DNA of 64,000 nt, taken from the NCBI RefSeq assembly GCF_900116425.1, contig NZ_FPAS01000001.1, positions 1,426,291 to 1,490,290 of the forward strand. The letters are read 5' to 3'. Under the pieces are notes generated by a model, which searched no databases, was not told where the DNA came from, and was given only the letters and a program-made list of their open reading frames with translations. A program made the position numbers and the translations under genes. The stretch is from Lishizhenia tianjinensis (lineage in GTDB: Bacteria > Bacteroidota > Bacteroidia > Flavobacteriales_D > Crocinitomicaceae). This document shows positions 1 to 8,595 of this stretch, piece by piece; position 1 is the first letter of the stretch, and every line of letters starts with the position of its first letter.

Positions 1-429
1 CATGTTAAACAACAGGAACATGGAAGTCACAAATGCCAAATGATCATTCTTACTTAGTTTTCTAGCAATGAAAAAGATCAACAACAATACACACAAAAAG
101 AAGAAGCCATTCAAATGCTTAATGGTTTGTATGTCTCCATCTGTTACTTTTAGTACTTGTCCAATAACAAAGCTATACCCAGGTGGAAAATGATTGGCTG
201 CCGGACTATTCAATAAGTGCGAATTCACATAGCCCTCTCCATCTGCAATCGCTTTACCCAACAAATAATATGCGGCATTATCTCCCCCTAAAAACACTTT
301 TTCATCATAGGTTTCTGGGTAGGTGGAAAAGTAACTTACACTAATTACTAAAAGGTATAAATAAAGGGTTGCTTTTTTGAGAATAGCAGTGATAGGACTT
401 GGTTTTTTCTCGGTTATTTTTTTTGACAT
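1..429 (-). CDS. GT-C-like membrane glycosyltransferase, N-terminal part (runs off window)
   Basis: An open frame of 143 codons starts at ATG 429-427 and runs off the left edge without a stop. The product begins with a basic stretch, a hydrophobic segment at about residues 17-32, then an extracytoplasmic stretch containing GGDNAAYYLLGKAIADGEGY and HFPPGYSF, then a second hydrophobic segment. An acidic loop after the first membrane segment, followed by a PPGY motif, is typical of ArnT/PMT-like GT-C glycosyltransferases that use polyprenyl-phosphate sugars. This family call rests only on the N-terminal fragment. The gene lies downstream of the vWD gene on the same strand but beyond that gene's terminator, so it is probably transcribed separately. 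Confidence 0.6.
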   Translation of the reverse strand, partial: MSKKITEKKPSPITAILKKATLYLYLLVISVSYFSTYPETYDEKVFLGGDNAAYYLLGKAIADGEGYVNSHLLNSPAANHFPPGYSFVIGQVLKVTDGDIQTIKHLNGFFFLCVLLLIFFIARKLSKNDHLAFVTSMFLLFNM

Positions 430-466
430 ATGCTTCTATTAGTAGTACAGTTGTTACGAATGTAAC

Positions 467-500
467 AAAAAAAAGAGTTGCCTACAATTAGACAACTCTT
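467..500 (-). terminator. Rho-independent terminator of the vWD-domain gene
   Basis: An 8-bp perfect stem (473-480 with 493-500, arm AAGAGTTG on both strands) with a 12-base loop is followed on the minus strand by eight T residues. It lies 25 bases after the stop codon of the minus-strand gene at 525. Confidence 0.8.
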
Positions 501-524
501 CCTTCAAATTATAATCTTCTTTCT

Positions 525-2537
525 TTAACCTCTTCTTGGCTTTACAACCGATGGTGTAGAAGGTTTAACCCTTGGAGTTGGCTTGGGTGTAGCCTTCGGT
601 GTTACGCGAGGCGCTGGGCGTGGTGTTGGACGCGGCGTAGCTTTTGGCTTTGGCGCCGGTCTAGGGGCCAGCCTAGGTTTCGGTGCCGGTCGCGGTGTTG
701 GTTTCGCTCTAGGAACCGGCTTTGGAGCAGGTCTAGTAGTTGGAACTGGACGCGGAGTTGCCTTCGGCTTATTCGGTGTAATAACACGCGGCGCTGGTCG
801 AGGTTTTGGTGAATTTTCTCGAGGAGTTATCACCGTTTTTGGCGGTGTACGCTCTGTTGTTTTTGTTGGTTTCACCACAGGTGTTGGCGTGCGAACAGGT
901 TCTTTTTCTATGGTTTGAATCGGTTTCCTTTCGCTTTCTTCAACTGGTTTTTCTGTTGTTATCACATTTGCAGGTTTCTTTTCTTGCGTTGTAAGAATTG
1001 GTGACTCATTTCTCGATGGAGAAACAGTTTCTGGATTAGCTATGGTTTGAGGCTTAGCTGCACCAAAAGTTGAATCTATACGTACAGGACCTTTAATAGC
1101 ATCTTCACCAGATAAAACTGTACCTCCATTCACTTGACCATCTACATTCCCGTTCGGATTTGTTCCTGGTATACGACCTGTACTTGAACCAGGTGTATTA
1201 TTTGTATTTGTTCCTGCTGGTCTTCTACCAGACCCTGGAGTTGGTTTGAAAGTTACTCCCTCCGTAGCTCTTGGAATTCTTCTGTTAGGTTCTGGATCTA
1301 AATCAACAAAGGCAACATCGAATATACAAGCATTCATATTTTCTGGCGCTATCCCCTGATCCAAACATCTTCTTCTCGCTCTATTTCTTCTTCCGTCTGG
1401 AATATCACTTATAGATCTATGCTGACGTGGGAAAAATAAATCTGTAAAGGTAGCTGTGTTTTGACCAAAGCCATAATCGAACAAAGTGGTTACTGAATTC
1501 ACTCTATAAACCGCTGCATAATCACTGGCAATGTATCTTAAATATTCTCTTTCCTTCTCTCTTTGAGCTCCGCCAAGTCCTCCAAAAACATCCCTATCAC
1601 TTGCTGTGAAACCTATATCGTTTAAACGACCTGAACTCAAATCTAAATCATCATTTCTTCTACCATTCGCATTCCCCAAGAGTCCTGTGTATTCACCAGA
1701 ATTACATGTAGGAACTTCTACGTTGATGTTCATAAAATCAAATGATCCAGTTCTTCTAAAGTCTATCATTACTTGTTCTCCAGTTGGCCAAGTAACCACA
1801 TAACTTTTGTTACTTTTTCTTCGGATAACACCACCATTGGAAAGACGTAAAGAACTCGCATTCACGTAGGCTACTCTTCCATTTACTCTTACAGGTTCGT
1901 AGTGAAAATTGTCTGGAAATTGATTGGTATAAAACGCTACTCTATCGCCATTAACGTTCATAGCAGCTGCAATATTTAATGAAACATCACTTGTAGATGC
2001 TTTTTGTCTTGATTGTACTTCAAAAGAAGTTCGAGTAGATTTAGAAAGTACAAACTCTCCTACTGTTTGAAAAGAATAACTTTTACCGTCGAAAGTTGAG
2101 ATGTGTGGGTCTCCATAGGTTCTCCCAGAAGTTGTAGAACATTTCACTTTACCAAAAGTTCTCTCCATAACGCGCCATTGATTTTGGGTAGAAACTCTCC
2201 CGGTATCTTGGTCTTCGAGGTTTTCTGCGATTATCTTCTGTATACTTTCACGCTTATCCTCTGGCATGAAATCAACAAACTCGGCTACTGTAAAATCTTC
2301 TGTAAAAGTTCTTTCACTTAAAGGTCGGTTAAAAGCAATATTGGAAAGATTGTTGGCCATCCATTCTCCGCGTATCATATCCCAATCGATTAATACGGTA
2401 TTGACGGCTTTCAATTCTTCTTTAAATTGAGTTTCGGTAGGTGTGACTTGTTGGGTAGTATCCTGAAAAGCAAAACCTGTGGTAACCACGGTACAAGTCA
2501 GCAGGATAGAAATGCAATGAGTGTAAAATGTTTTCAT
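525..2537 (-). CDS. Secreted von Willebrand factor type D domain protein with Pro/Lys/Arg-rich tail
   Basis: The start at 2537 is chosen because MKTFYTHCISILLTC begins a signal peptide; the open frame extends upstream to 2615 but that adds a non-signal leader. The mature protein (about 645 residues) has a helical N-terminal region, then a vWD-type domain at about residues 133-300 with the hallmark GDPHISTFDG (from 142), GLLGNANG (from 285) and two flanking cysteines. The last 150 or so residues are low-complexity repeats of Pro, Thr, Lys and Arg of the PTPRPAPK type. No T9SS C-terminal sorting domain is visible. Known vWD domains mediate adhesion or assembly at surfaces, so an extracellular or periplasmic structural role is plausible, but no function can be assigned. 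The basic tail could bind an acidic polymer; that is inference. Confidence 0.75.
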   Translation of the reverse strand: MKTFYTHCISILLTCTVVTTGFAFQDTTQQVTPTETQFKEELKAVNTVLIDWDMIRGEWMANNLSNIAFNRPLSERTFTEDFTVAEFVDFMPEDKRESIQKIIAENLEDQDTGRVSTQNQWRVMERTFGKVKCSTTSGRTYGDPHISTFDGKSYSFQTVGEFVLSKSTRTSFEVQSRQKASTSDVSLNIAAAMNVNGDRVAFYTNQFPDNFHYEPVRVNGRVAYVNASSLRLSNGGVIRRKSNKSYVVTWPTGEQVMIDFRRTGSFDFMNINVEVPTCNSGEYTGLLGNANGRRNDDLDLSSGRLNDIGFTASDRDVFGGLGGAQREKEREYLRYIASDYAAVYRVNSVTTLFDYGFGQNTATFTDLFFPRQHRSISDIPDGRRNRARRRCLDQGIAPENMNACIFDVAFVDLDPEPNRRIPRATEGVTFKPTPGSGRRPAGTNTNNTPGSSTGRIPGTNPNGNVDGQVNGGTVLSGEDAIKGPVRIDSTFGAAKPQTIANPETVSPSRNESPILTTQEKKPANVITTEKPVEESERKPIQTIEKEPVRTPTPVVKPTKTTERTPPKTVITPRENSPKPRPAPRVITPNKPKATPRPVPTTRPAPKPVPRAKPTPRPAPKPRLAPRPAPKPKATPRPTPRPAPRVTPKATPKPTPRVKPSTPSVVKPRRG

Positions 2538-2632
2538 AGTGTTAATTTTTGTCAACCTCATATATTTCGCGATCAATTGAATAGAAGTTGAATGTTCTGT
2601 CTTCAATAAAAGCAAAGTCTATGCCAAGTAAC

Positions 2633-2664
2633 AAAAAAAATCCGTAGCCTACAGACTACGGATT
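2633..2664 (-). terminator. Rho-independent terminator of the FKBP lipoprotein gene
   Basis: A perfect 9-bp stem (AATCCGTAG at 2639-2647 with CTACGGATT at 2656-2664) is followed on the minus strand by eight T residues, 25 bases past the stop codon of the gene ending at 2689. Confidence 0.85.
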
Positions 2665-2688
2665 TCAATTTCTACAAAACTGAATGAT

Positions 2689-4080
2689 TTACATTCCTCC
2701 CATCATAGGACTTCTTGGTTGAACAAACTCTCCAGCTTCTCCAATTTCCAAGATCTCCATTTCGAAAACCAACGTTTCGTAAGGTGGAACTAAGTCATTC
2801 CCTTGTGTTCCGTATCCTAAATCGTAAGGAATGTATAATCTATACTTTCCTCCAATTTGCATATTTTGTAATCCTAAAGTCCAACCTTTAACCACACCAT
2901 TCAAGTTGAATGCTAAAGGCTCTCCTCCAGTACTTAATGACATTTTGTAAGAGTTTTGCAACTCATTCATATCCGCATCATATAAAATGTAATGCGCTTT
3001 TACGTCTGCTCCAGCAGGAACCGTTTTACCTGTACCTTTTTTCAAAGTCTCGATTACATATCCTTCTGGGTATTTTTTCGTATTTGGACGCTTTAAAGTA
3101 GCTGCAATTAAGTCTTCACCTTTTTGTTTGGCTACTGCTCCAATTTCATTCTGTGCAACTACTTTTGTTGTGATCGTTAAGGCTTCGTATGGTTGGAAAA
3201 TAAAGCTACCATTTCTCGGGTTTCTTAATCCTTCTTCACCAAATGCTTTGTCTGTTGAACAGTACACTTTGTACTCTCCACCTACTTCCATTTGCGCCAT
3301 GGCATCTCTCCATCCTTCTACTAATCTTCTATCCTGGAATTGTAAAACCTGACTGTTAATGTCGTCGTTCATTCCATAATCTTTGATGGTAGCAAGCATA
3401 GTATCACCAAAGGTATTTTGCATTACCAACACCATTTTGTATTCGTAATTAGGTACTAATGTTTCACCATTACCCTTGCTTACCTCTTCTAAAATAACAT
3501 CCTCAGAAATTACAGTCACTCCAGCTTTTGCCTTTGCGTCTTGCATTAATTTCGCTGCTGATTTTTTAGTTAGGTCGTTGTAAAAATTCTCTACAATTTG
3601 AATTCTTTCTTCTTCGCTAATTAAAGAAGTATCAGTATTTACAAGACTTCTTGCAAATCCTTTTCTTGCGATTTCAATATCAAAAACATTCTCTGCATCT
3701 TTTGTCTCTAACATTAATCTTGTTGCTTCACCAAGGTAGTTTCCGTAACATGCCGATAAATCACCCATAGAAAAAGCAGAAGTATCGATAGACAAATCTT
3801 GCTTTACTACCTGTTGCATAATCTGCTCACATTCGCTCTTTTGTTCATCTGAAAAATTAGCGTATCCGGCAACATAGCTTGCTTCCAACTGTTCAAAATC
3901 TAATTGCTTAAAAATTGTATCGGGGAAATTCTTAAAATTAGAAGCCATATCAGCTCCAATAGAAAAAGAGATCTTTTCTTCGATAGAATTCAAAGTAAGA
4001 TCATCATAATTACCAGTTGATGATTTCTCACCACAAGCAACAAGAGCTAAAGTTAATGCTCCAAAGAATATTTTTTTCAT
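2689..4080 (-). CDS. FKBP-type peptidyl-prolyl isomerase lipoprotein with two FKBP-like domains
   Basis: The N-terminus MKKIFFGALTLALVACGEKS is a lipoprotein signal with lipobox LVAC, so the protein is probably anchored in the envelope. A helical region (about 30-190) resembles the FKBP N-terminal dimerisation segment. A divergent FKBP-like domain follows at about 200-315 (GWRDAMAQMEVGGEYKVYCS) and a well-conserved one at about 340-450 (VVKGWTLGLQNMQIGGKYRL, IPYDLGYG). The C-terminal copy keeps the usual active-site aromatic and hydrophobic residues; the middle copy lacks the YGxxG-type segment and may be inactive. Role: folding of exported proteins by prolyl cis-trans isomerisation. It lies 61 bases downstream of a second FKBP gene on the same strand, but a terminator separates them. 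Confidence 0.85.
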   Translation of the reverse strand: MKKIFFGALTLALVACGEKSSTGNYDDLTLNSIEEKISFSIGADMASNFKNFPDTIFKQLDFEQLEASYVAGYANFSDEQKSECEQIMQQVVKQDLSIDTSAFSMGDLSACYGNYLGEATRLMLETKDAENVFDIEIARKGFARSLVNTDTSLISEEERIQIVENFYNDLTKKSAAKLMQDAKAKAGVTVISEDVILEEVSKGNGETLVPNYEYKMVLVMQNTFGDTMLATIKDYGMNDDINSQVLQFQDRRLVEGWRDAMAQMEVGGEYKVYCSTDKAFGEEGLRNPRNGSFIFQPYEALTITTKVVAQNEIGAVAKQKGEDLIAATLKRPNTKKYPEGYVIETLKKGTGKTVPAGADVKAHYILYDADMNELQNSYKMSLSTGGEPLAFNLNGVVKGWTLGLQNMQIGGKYRLYIPYDLGYGTQGNDLVPPYETLVFEMEILEIGEAGEFVQPRSPMMGGM

Positions 4081-4100
4081 GAATTTTATATTTGGGGTTT

Positions 4101-4127
4101 AAAAAAGTGGGGCACTACACCCCACTT
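4101..4127 (-). terminator. Rho-independent terminator of the cytoplasmic FKBP gene
   Basis: The stem AAGTGGGG (4105-4112) pairs with CCCCACTT (4120-4127) around a 7-base loop and is followed on the minus strand by six T residues. It lies 15 bases after the stop codon at 4142. Confidence 0.8.
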
Positions 4128-4141
4128 CAGAAAGGTTCTTC

Positions 4142-4741
4142 TTAAAGAATCTCTAATAATTCTACATCAAAGATTAAGGTCATGTACGGTTGGATTGGTC
4201 CACCTGGGTGTGGGTTTGCACCGTAAGCCAATTCTTGAGGAACGTACAATCTGTGCTTTGCACCAACTTTCATTAATTGTAAAGCTTCTGTCCATCCTTT
4301 GATTACTTGGTTCAATCCGAACTGAGCTGGTTCACCTCTTTGTACTGAGCTATCGAATACGTTACCATCGATTAATGTTCCGTGGTAGTGTACTTTAACT
4401 GTATCTGTTACAGCTGGCATGTTTCCTTCTCCTTCTGCGATTACTTCGTACTGTAATCCTGAAGCTGTAGTAATAACACCGTCTTTCTTCGCATTTTCTG
4501 CCAAGAATGCCTCACCTACTTCTTTGTTCTTTGCAAACTTAGCTTCGTTTGCTGCTGTTAAATATTTCTGGATGATTGCGTTTGCTTCCTCTGGGTTGTA
4601 TTTAGGAGCTTTTCCACTTAATGCATCTGTAATTCCTTCTAATAAAGCATCTGGTTGTACTCCTTCTAAACTTTGTTGCATTAAACTTCCTGCAATACTC
4701 ATTCCTACACAGTAACTTACTGCTTCTATTTCTTGTGACAT
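4142..4741 (-). CDS. fklB: FKBP-type peptidyl-prolyl cis-trans isomerase, FklB/Mip-like
   Basis: This 199-residue protein has no signal peptide. It consists of an N-terminal helical dimerisation domain (about 1-80, starting MSQEIEAVSYCVGMSIAG) and a C-terminal FKBP domain (about 90-199) with VKVHYHGTLIDGNVFDSS, GWTEALQLMKVGAKHRLYVP and ELAYG. This is the architecture of FklB (FKBP22) and Mip-type isomerases. It is probably cytoplasmic or periplasm-independent in Bacteroidota; absence of a signal is seen directly. A TATCTTTG promoter element lies 18 bases upstream of the ATG. Confidence 0.88.
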   Translation of the reverse strand: MSQEIEAVSYCVGMSIAGSLMQQSLEGVQPDALLEGITDALSGKAPKYNPEEANAIIQKYLTAANEAKFAKNKEVGEAFLAENAKKDGVITTASGLQYEVIAEGEGNMPAVTDTVKVHYHGTLIDGNVFDSSVQRGEPAQFGLNQVIKGWTEALQLMKVGAKHRLYVPQELAYGANPHPGGPIQPYMTLIFDVELLEIL

Positions 4742-4758
4742 GTAATATAATTTTAGCG

Positions 4759-4766
4759 CAAAGATA
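4759..4766 (-). promoter_or_regulatory. Bacteroidota -7 element upstream of fklB
   Basis: TATCTTTG on the minus strand matches the Bacteroidota consensus TAnnTTTG. Its final G is 18 bases before the ATG at 4741. No clear -33 TTG was found at the usual distance. Confidence 0.5.
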
Positions 4767-4868
4767 GGAGTTTGTTTTAAAGGAAGAAGTTAAATGGCAG
4801 TTCCTTAAGCCCTAATGTTTCTTCTTCACAAAATTTCACGCTTTTGGATGTTGAAAATATACATAGAC

Positions 4869-4898
4869 AAAAAAAAGGGACACCCTAAGGCATCCCTT
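4869..4898 (-). terminator. Likely terminator of the PA-domain T9SS gene
   Basis: AAGGGA (4875-4880) pairs with TCCCTT (4893-4898), followed on the minus strand by eight T residues; a competing inner hairpin AGGG/CCCT is possible. It lies 22 bases after the stop codon at 4921. The sequence resembles the pckA terminator near 46170. Confidence 0.65.
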
Positions 4899-4920
4899 CT
4901 TTGGAATTTTTTATTGAAGC

Positions 4921-6630
4921 TTAGTGGTTCACCACTACATTGATTACTTTCTTCGCTCCATTTGCTAAACTTACGTTTAACATGTAAACACCGTTCTCTA
5001 AATCTTGAACGTTGATTACTGTATTTTCTGCTTGTGCACTTACTGCGATATCTTTAACTGTTTTACCTGTCATGTCAACCATAGTAATTGTACTTACTTC
5101 ATTATCGTTAAATGAAACCGTTAAGTTCGTATTTGCTGGAGAAGGGAAAGCAGTAACATTGATATCCTCTTCAATTAAATCTAAACCTAATTCATCAGCA
5201 GGGAACGTTTTTAATGCGAAAGCTGGAGTTTCTTCGAAACCAAATCCTGCTAAGAACCACTGGCTACTTAAGTTTGGAGCTTGTGGCTGTAAGTATACGT
5301 CTTCAATATTCGTTGTGTAATCTACATTAGGATCGTACCCGATGAAAACATCTGAATTACCTGTGTAAACACAGAACAAGTACCTTTGGTTGTCTAACAT
5401 AACGAAAGCATCATCAAACTTAGCGAACACACTAGAATCTTGGTAATCTCCTTCAAAAATGTACTCTGTAAATGCAACTTGAGAGTAAGAGTTAACTCCT
5501 GCGTTTGCATCATTTAAATCTGTGAATTGATCATCCCACTGGAATGCTGATACGATGAAAGGCTCACCTGTTAAAACAGCTCCAGAAGATGCTCCTGTAA
5601 TTGCTGTAAAGTACATTCCTTCAACTCCCATTCTAGAAGCGTTATCATTTCTGTAAGCCATACATGCTGTGAAGTCAGCTCCTGTACTAGGACGGAAACC
5701 TCCACTATTGTTTGGTAATCCGTTCGCATCTAAAGAAGCGTAAGAAATAATTCTATCCGTAATTTGGAAATCAGCATTTACTGAATTATCACCAGCGTAG
5801 TTATCTGTAGAATCAGAAGAAATCGTGTAAACCATTTCGTAGTTTCCTTGAGCGTACGTTGGCTCATTGAATACTGGTAAACTAACGAAAACTGAATCTT
5901 GTGCCAATAAACTAAAAGCTGAAGATGTCTCGTCGTACAAAGTAGTACCGTTTAAAGTAACTGTTGCATTTAAGGTAACGTTTGTTTGGTTGTTAAATCC
6001 AAAGTTGTACACGTAAGCACCTGTTTGAATGTCAAACTCTGTATCGTTCTGTGCTAACAACTGTGGCGTAGCATAGTGCTGAGCTCTAACAACGTTTCCT
6101 GCTTTTAATCCTAAATCGTTTGCGTAGAAACCTGACTTGTTCCCAATAAAAACATCTACTGGTCCGTTTGCCATCTCGTTCACAATGATAGCACCATCAA
6201 GGTCACCTATCATAACTACAGGGATAGTAACTGATGGTCCATCAGCACCAGCTCCCATACCTACAGGTCCACCTGCTTGGTTGTTAATGATAACTACTGC
6301 GATTGCACCTGCTTGTTCTGCGTTCAATGCTTTCGTTCCGAATTCACAAGAACCTCTGTACAATACAGCTACTTTTCCAGTAACATTCGTTACCGTTTGC
6401 ATACAGTTTAAAGAATCACCTGTTGAGGCATCTTTAGCAAAAGCTAATGTTCCTAATACGGCATTTGCTGGGTCTGTTAAATCTGGAGTATTCGTCCAAG
6501 TTGTCGTTGGTGCGTAAGTCATATCCTTACTTCCTCCAATTGAGGCCGGACTTTCAACTGAAAAGATAACTTGCCCGAAAGACAAGGTCGTAATCAGCAT
6601 ACTGCACATTAAAAGTAATTTTTTCTTCAT
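4921..6630 (-). CDS. Secreted PA-domain protein with T9SS type A sorting domain
   Basis: Residues 1-19 are a signal peptide (MKKKLLLMCSMLITTLSFGQ). Residues about 55-155 form a protease-associated (PA) domain, with GKVAVLYRGSCEFGTKALNA and AGAIAVVIINNQAGG. A long beta-rich region follows, including CARDB-like segments around 190-290. The last 80 residues are a type IX secretion sorting domain: FPSPANTNLTVSF, then DMTGKTV, then NGVYMLNVSLANGAKKVINV. The protein should cross the outer membrane by T9SS and be attached to the surface or released. No peptidase catalytic motif is visible beside the PA domain, so a binding role is as likely as an enzymatic one. Confidence 0.82.
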   Translation of the reverse strand: MKKKLLLMCSMLITTLSFGQVIFSVESPASIGGSKDMTYAPTTTWTNTPDLTDPANAVLGTLAFAKDASTGDSLNCMQTVTNVTGKVAVLYRGSCEFGTKALNAEQAGAIAVVIINNQAGGPVGMGAGADGPSVTIPVVMIGDLDGAIIVNEMANGPVDVFIGNKSGFYANDLGLKAGNVVRAQHYATPQLLAQNDTEFDIQTGAYVYNFGFNNQTNVTLNATVTLNGTTLYDETSSAFSLLAQDSVFVSLPVFNEPTYAQGNYEMVYTISSDSTDNYAGDNSVNADFQITDRIISYASLDANGLPNNSGGFRPSTGADFTACMAYRNDNASRMGVEGMYFTAITGASSGAVLTGEPFIVSAFQWDDQFTDLNDANAGVNSYSQVAFTEYIFEGDYQDSSVFAKFDDAFVMLDNQRYLFCVYTGNSDVFIGYDPNVDYTTNIEDVYLQPQAPNLSSQWFLAGFGFEETPAFALKTFPADELGLDLIEEDINVTAFPSPANTNLTVSFNDNEVSTITMVDMTGKTVKDIAVSAQAENTVINVQDLENGVYMLNVSLANGAKKVINVVVNH

Positions 6631-6728
6631 AATCTATAATTTGTTTTAGCAATCTAAATCTAATAAAACAAATTATCGTATCCTTAAAAAAACTTAAATT
6701 TTTCGTTACGAGTTTCTAAACGGCAGTT

Positions 6729-7871
6729 TTAAACTAGCAAACGTTCATACTTTTCGCGAATTAGTGCTGGACTTAAAAAGCTTTTTGCCCTTTCATGAAT
6801 GTCATTAGGAGAATAGGTATCACCTTCGCTAATCATCTGACGCAATGCACTTTGAAGTTGATTAACATCCTTTTTATTTACCTGAATTCCAAGCACAGTA
6901 TCGGCTAAATCGGTTAAACCACCACATTTGCTATAGACACACGGAATACCCGACAACCAAGCCTCTGCCAAAACTATTGAGAAGGTTTCGAAGTTGCTAA
7001 ATTGAATCAAGCAATGACTTTCTCCTATTACACGTGCTACTTCCTTAGAAGGTAAATAACTGTATAGGTTTGTCAGCTCATCTAAACCAAACTTTCTCAA
7101 CTTCTCGGCAACTTCTTTTTCATCAGCCTCGACGACAAGGTTAAAATTAAAGTCAAACCCTTGCTCTTTCAGTCCACGCAAAGCTGTTAAGATCCCATTA
7201 AAATTCTTCGTCATTTCATCTACAGTAGAAACATGAACAAAAGTAAAAATGGATGCTTTTTGCGCTGATGGCGAGAATAAATTTACATCTATATAATTGG
7301 GCAATACTTCAAAGTCGTTTATCAACTGATGTTGCTTTAAAGCCTCGCCGAGTGTATTTGAAACTGTAAAAATATGCTGAGCTTCCTTAAAGATACGTTG
7401 GTGTATCTTTTTTATAAAAGAAGAACTCTTTTCAAAGATTTTAGTAGCCGATAAATACCCCGACCAGTGTTCTGTAATGATATAAGGTAAATTGTGCTTA
7501 CGCTTCAAATGTAAAGCAAAAAGTCCGGCTGGGAATGCCACATTCACATGCGCCAAATCATACGCTACTCCACCTTTCGCATAGGCCATTTTCATGGCTT
7601 TCACATAGCGTTGCAGGTTGATGAAAGTTTTCAATACGGGTAGAGTAGAACTCTTGTAATATACCTTGGTTACCCGAACTCCTTCAATGATTTCTTCTTC
7701 AAGTTCAAACTTCTCTACATTATCTTTTGATGACCGTGCAAAGCAAAGGTGAACATTGACAAAAGTTTGAATATAGGTGGCGTGTTTTAAAATAAAATTT
7801 CCCTCTAGTGCTTTCTCTCTATTCGGAAACCAACTGCATAGAAATAAGATATGCTTGCGAGGACTTTTCAA
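6729..7871 (-). CDS. GT4-family glycosyltransferase (group 1)
   Basis: This 380-residue protein has the two-domain GT-B layout. The N-terminal half contains LAHVNVAFPAGLFAL and TEHWSGY; the C-terminal half has the GT4 signature FETFSIVLAEAWLSGIPCVY (the E-x7-E type nucleotide-sugar site) followed by SKCGGL. It lacks the glycine-rich start of BshA, so despite sitting 3 bases downstream of bshB1 it is unlikely to be the bacillithiol glycosyltransferase. It is the last gene of a minus-strand operon with ccsBA and bshB1. Acceptor unknown; cell-surface polysaccharide or glycolipid synthesis is likely for the family. Confidence 0.8.
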   Translation of the reverse strand: MKSPRKHILFLCSWFPNREKALEGNFILKHATYIQTFVNVHLCFARSSKDNVEKFELEEEIIEGVRVTKVYYKSSTLPVLKTFINLQRYVKAMKMAYAKGGVAYDLAHVNVAFPAGLFALHLKRKHNLPYIITEHWSGYLSATKIFEKSSSFIKKIHQRIFKEAQHIFTVSNTLGEALKQHQLINDFEVLPNYIDVNLFSPSAQKASIFTFVHVSTVDEMTKNFNGILTALRGLKEQGFDFNFNLVVEADEKEVAEKLRKFGLDELTNLYSYLPSKEVARVIGESHCLIQFSNFETFSIVLAEAWLSGIPCVYSKCGGLTDLADTVLGIQVNKKDVNQLQSALRQMISEGDTYSPNDIHERAKSFLSPALIREKYERLLV

Positions 7872-7874
7872 AAA

Positions 7875-8594
7875 TTAAATTAAATCGAACAAGGAATTAA
7901 CGCCTGCGATGCGCTCTACTGTATAACCTTCTGCAAATTCTGCTCCTATAGGTCTACCAAATTCACGCATTCTCCCTTTCAAGAACTCCACAAATTCTTT
8001 TCCTGATATGGGCGTATTCGGTCCTTCTGAACCTTCTTTGTAAAATTGAGTTTCGTAGGCAAAAATTGACTTGAATTTATCTTCTACATAAGGGGTAACA
8101 TCAACTACAAAATCAGGTTTAAGATGTCTATCTTGAATGTAATGGTAAACAGCTTTTGGTCGCCATTTTTCTTGAGACTCACCTTCAAAATCTGTTTCTA
8201 TCTTCAACAAACCAGCGAGGAAACAAGCGTCAGAAATGAACTTGGCACCTTTACCATGATCCGGATGTCTGTCGCTTACAGCATTGGCCAAAACAATTTC
8301 AGGTCTAAACCTTCTGATTTGCTCTACCAGCAACAACAAATTCTCTTTTGTATGTTCAAAAAAGCCATCGGCTAAACGAAGATTATGACGGGCTTCAATT
8401 CCCAATATCTTCCCTGCATTCTCTGCCTCTTGATAGCGCGTTTGCACTGTTCCGCGAGAACCCAATTCACCTTCTGTAAGATCTACAATTGCTATTTTCT
8501 TTCCTGCAGCTTTCTCTTTCAACAAAGTCCCTGCACACGATAATTCCACATCATCTGGATGTGCTCCAATAGCTAGTATATCTACTTTTCCCAT
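7875..8594 (-). CDS. bshB1: Bacillithiol biosynthesis deacetylase BshB1
   Basis: This is a 239-residue LmbE/PIG-L family zinc deacetylase. Metal-binding motifs are AHPDD near residue 12 and SDRHPDHG near residue 107; the segment ELGSRGTVQTR is characteristic of BshB1. It removes the acetyl group from GlcNAc-malate in bacillithiol synthesis, and the TEGELGSRG and GPNTPISG-like stretches fit the Bacteroidota branch of the family. The start codon lies one base after the ccsBA stop, showing translational coupling, and the gene is followed 3 bases later by a glycosyltransferase. No BshA or BshC is in the window. Confidence 0.9.
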   Translation of the reverse strand: MGKVDILAIGAHPDDVELSCAGTLLKEKAAGKKIAIVDLTEGELGSRGTVQTRYQEAENAGKILGIEARHNLRLADGFFEHTKENLLLLVEQIRRFRPEIVLANAVSDRHPDHGKGAKFISDACFLAGLLKIETDFEGESQEKWRPKAVYHYIQDRHLKPDFVVDVTPYVEDKFKSIFAYETQFYKEGSEGPNTPISGKEFVEFLKGRMREFGRPIGAEFAEGYTVERIAGVNSLFDLI

Positions 8595-8595
8595 A

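Noticed and set aside
583..918. Plus-strand glycine/arginine-rich open frame
   Set aside because: It is the antisense shadow of the Pro/Lys/Arg-rich tail of the vWD gene; its low-complexity Gly-Val-Arg content is the mirror of Pro and Lys/Arg codons, and it has no start context.
6729..7871. BshA (bacillithiol glycosyltransferase) as identity of the GT4 gene
   Set aside because: It lacks the BshA N-terminal signature, although it lies next to bshB1.
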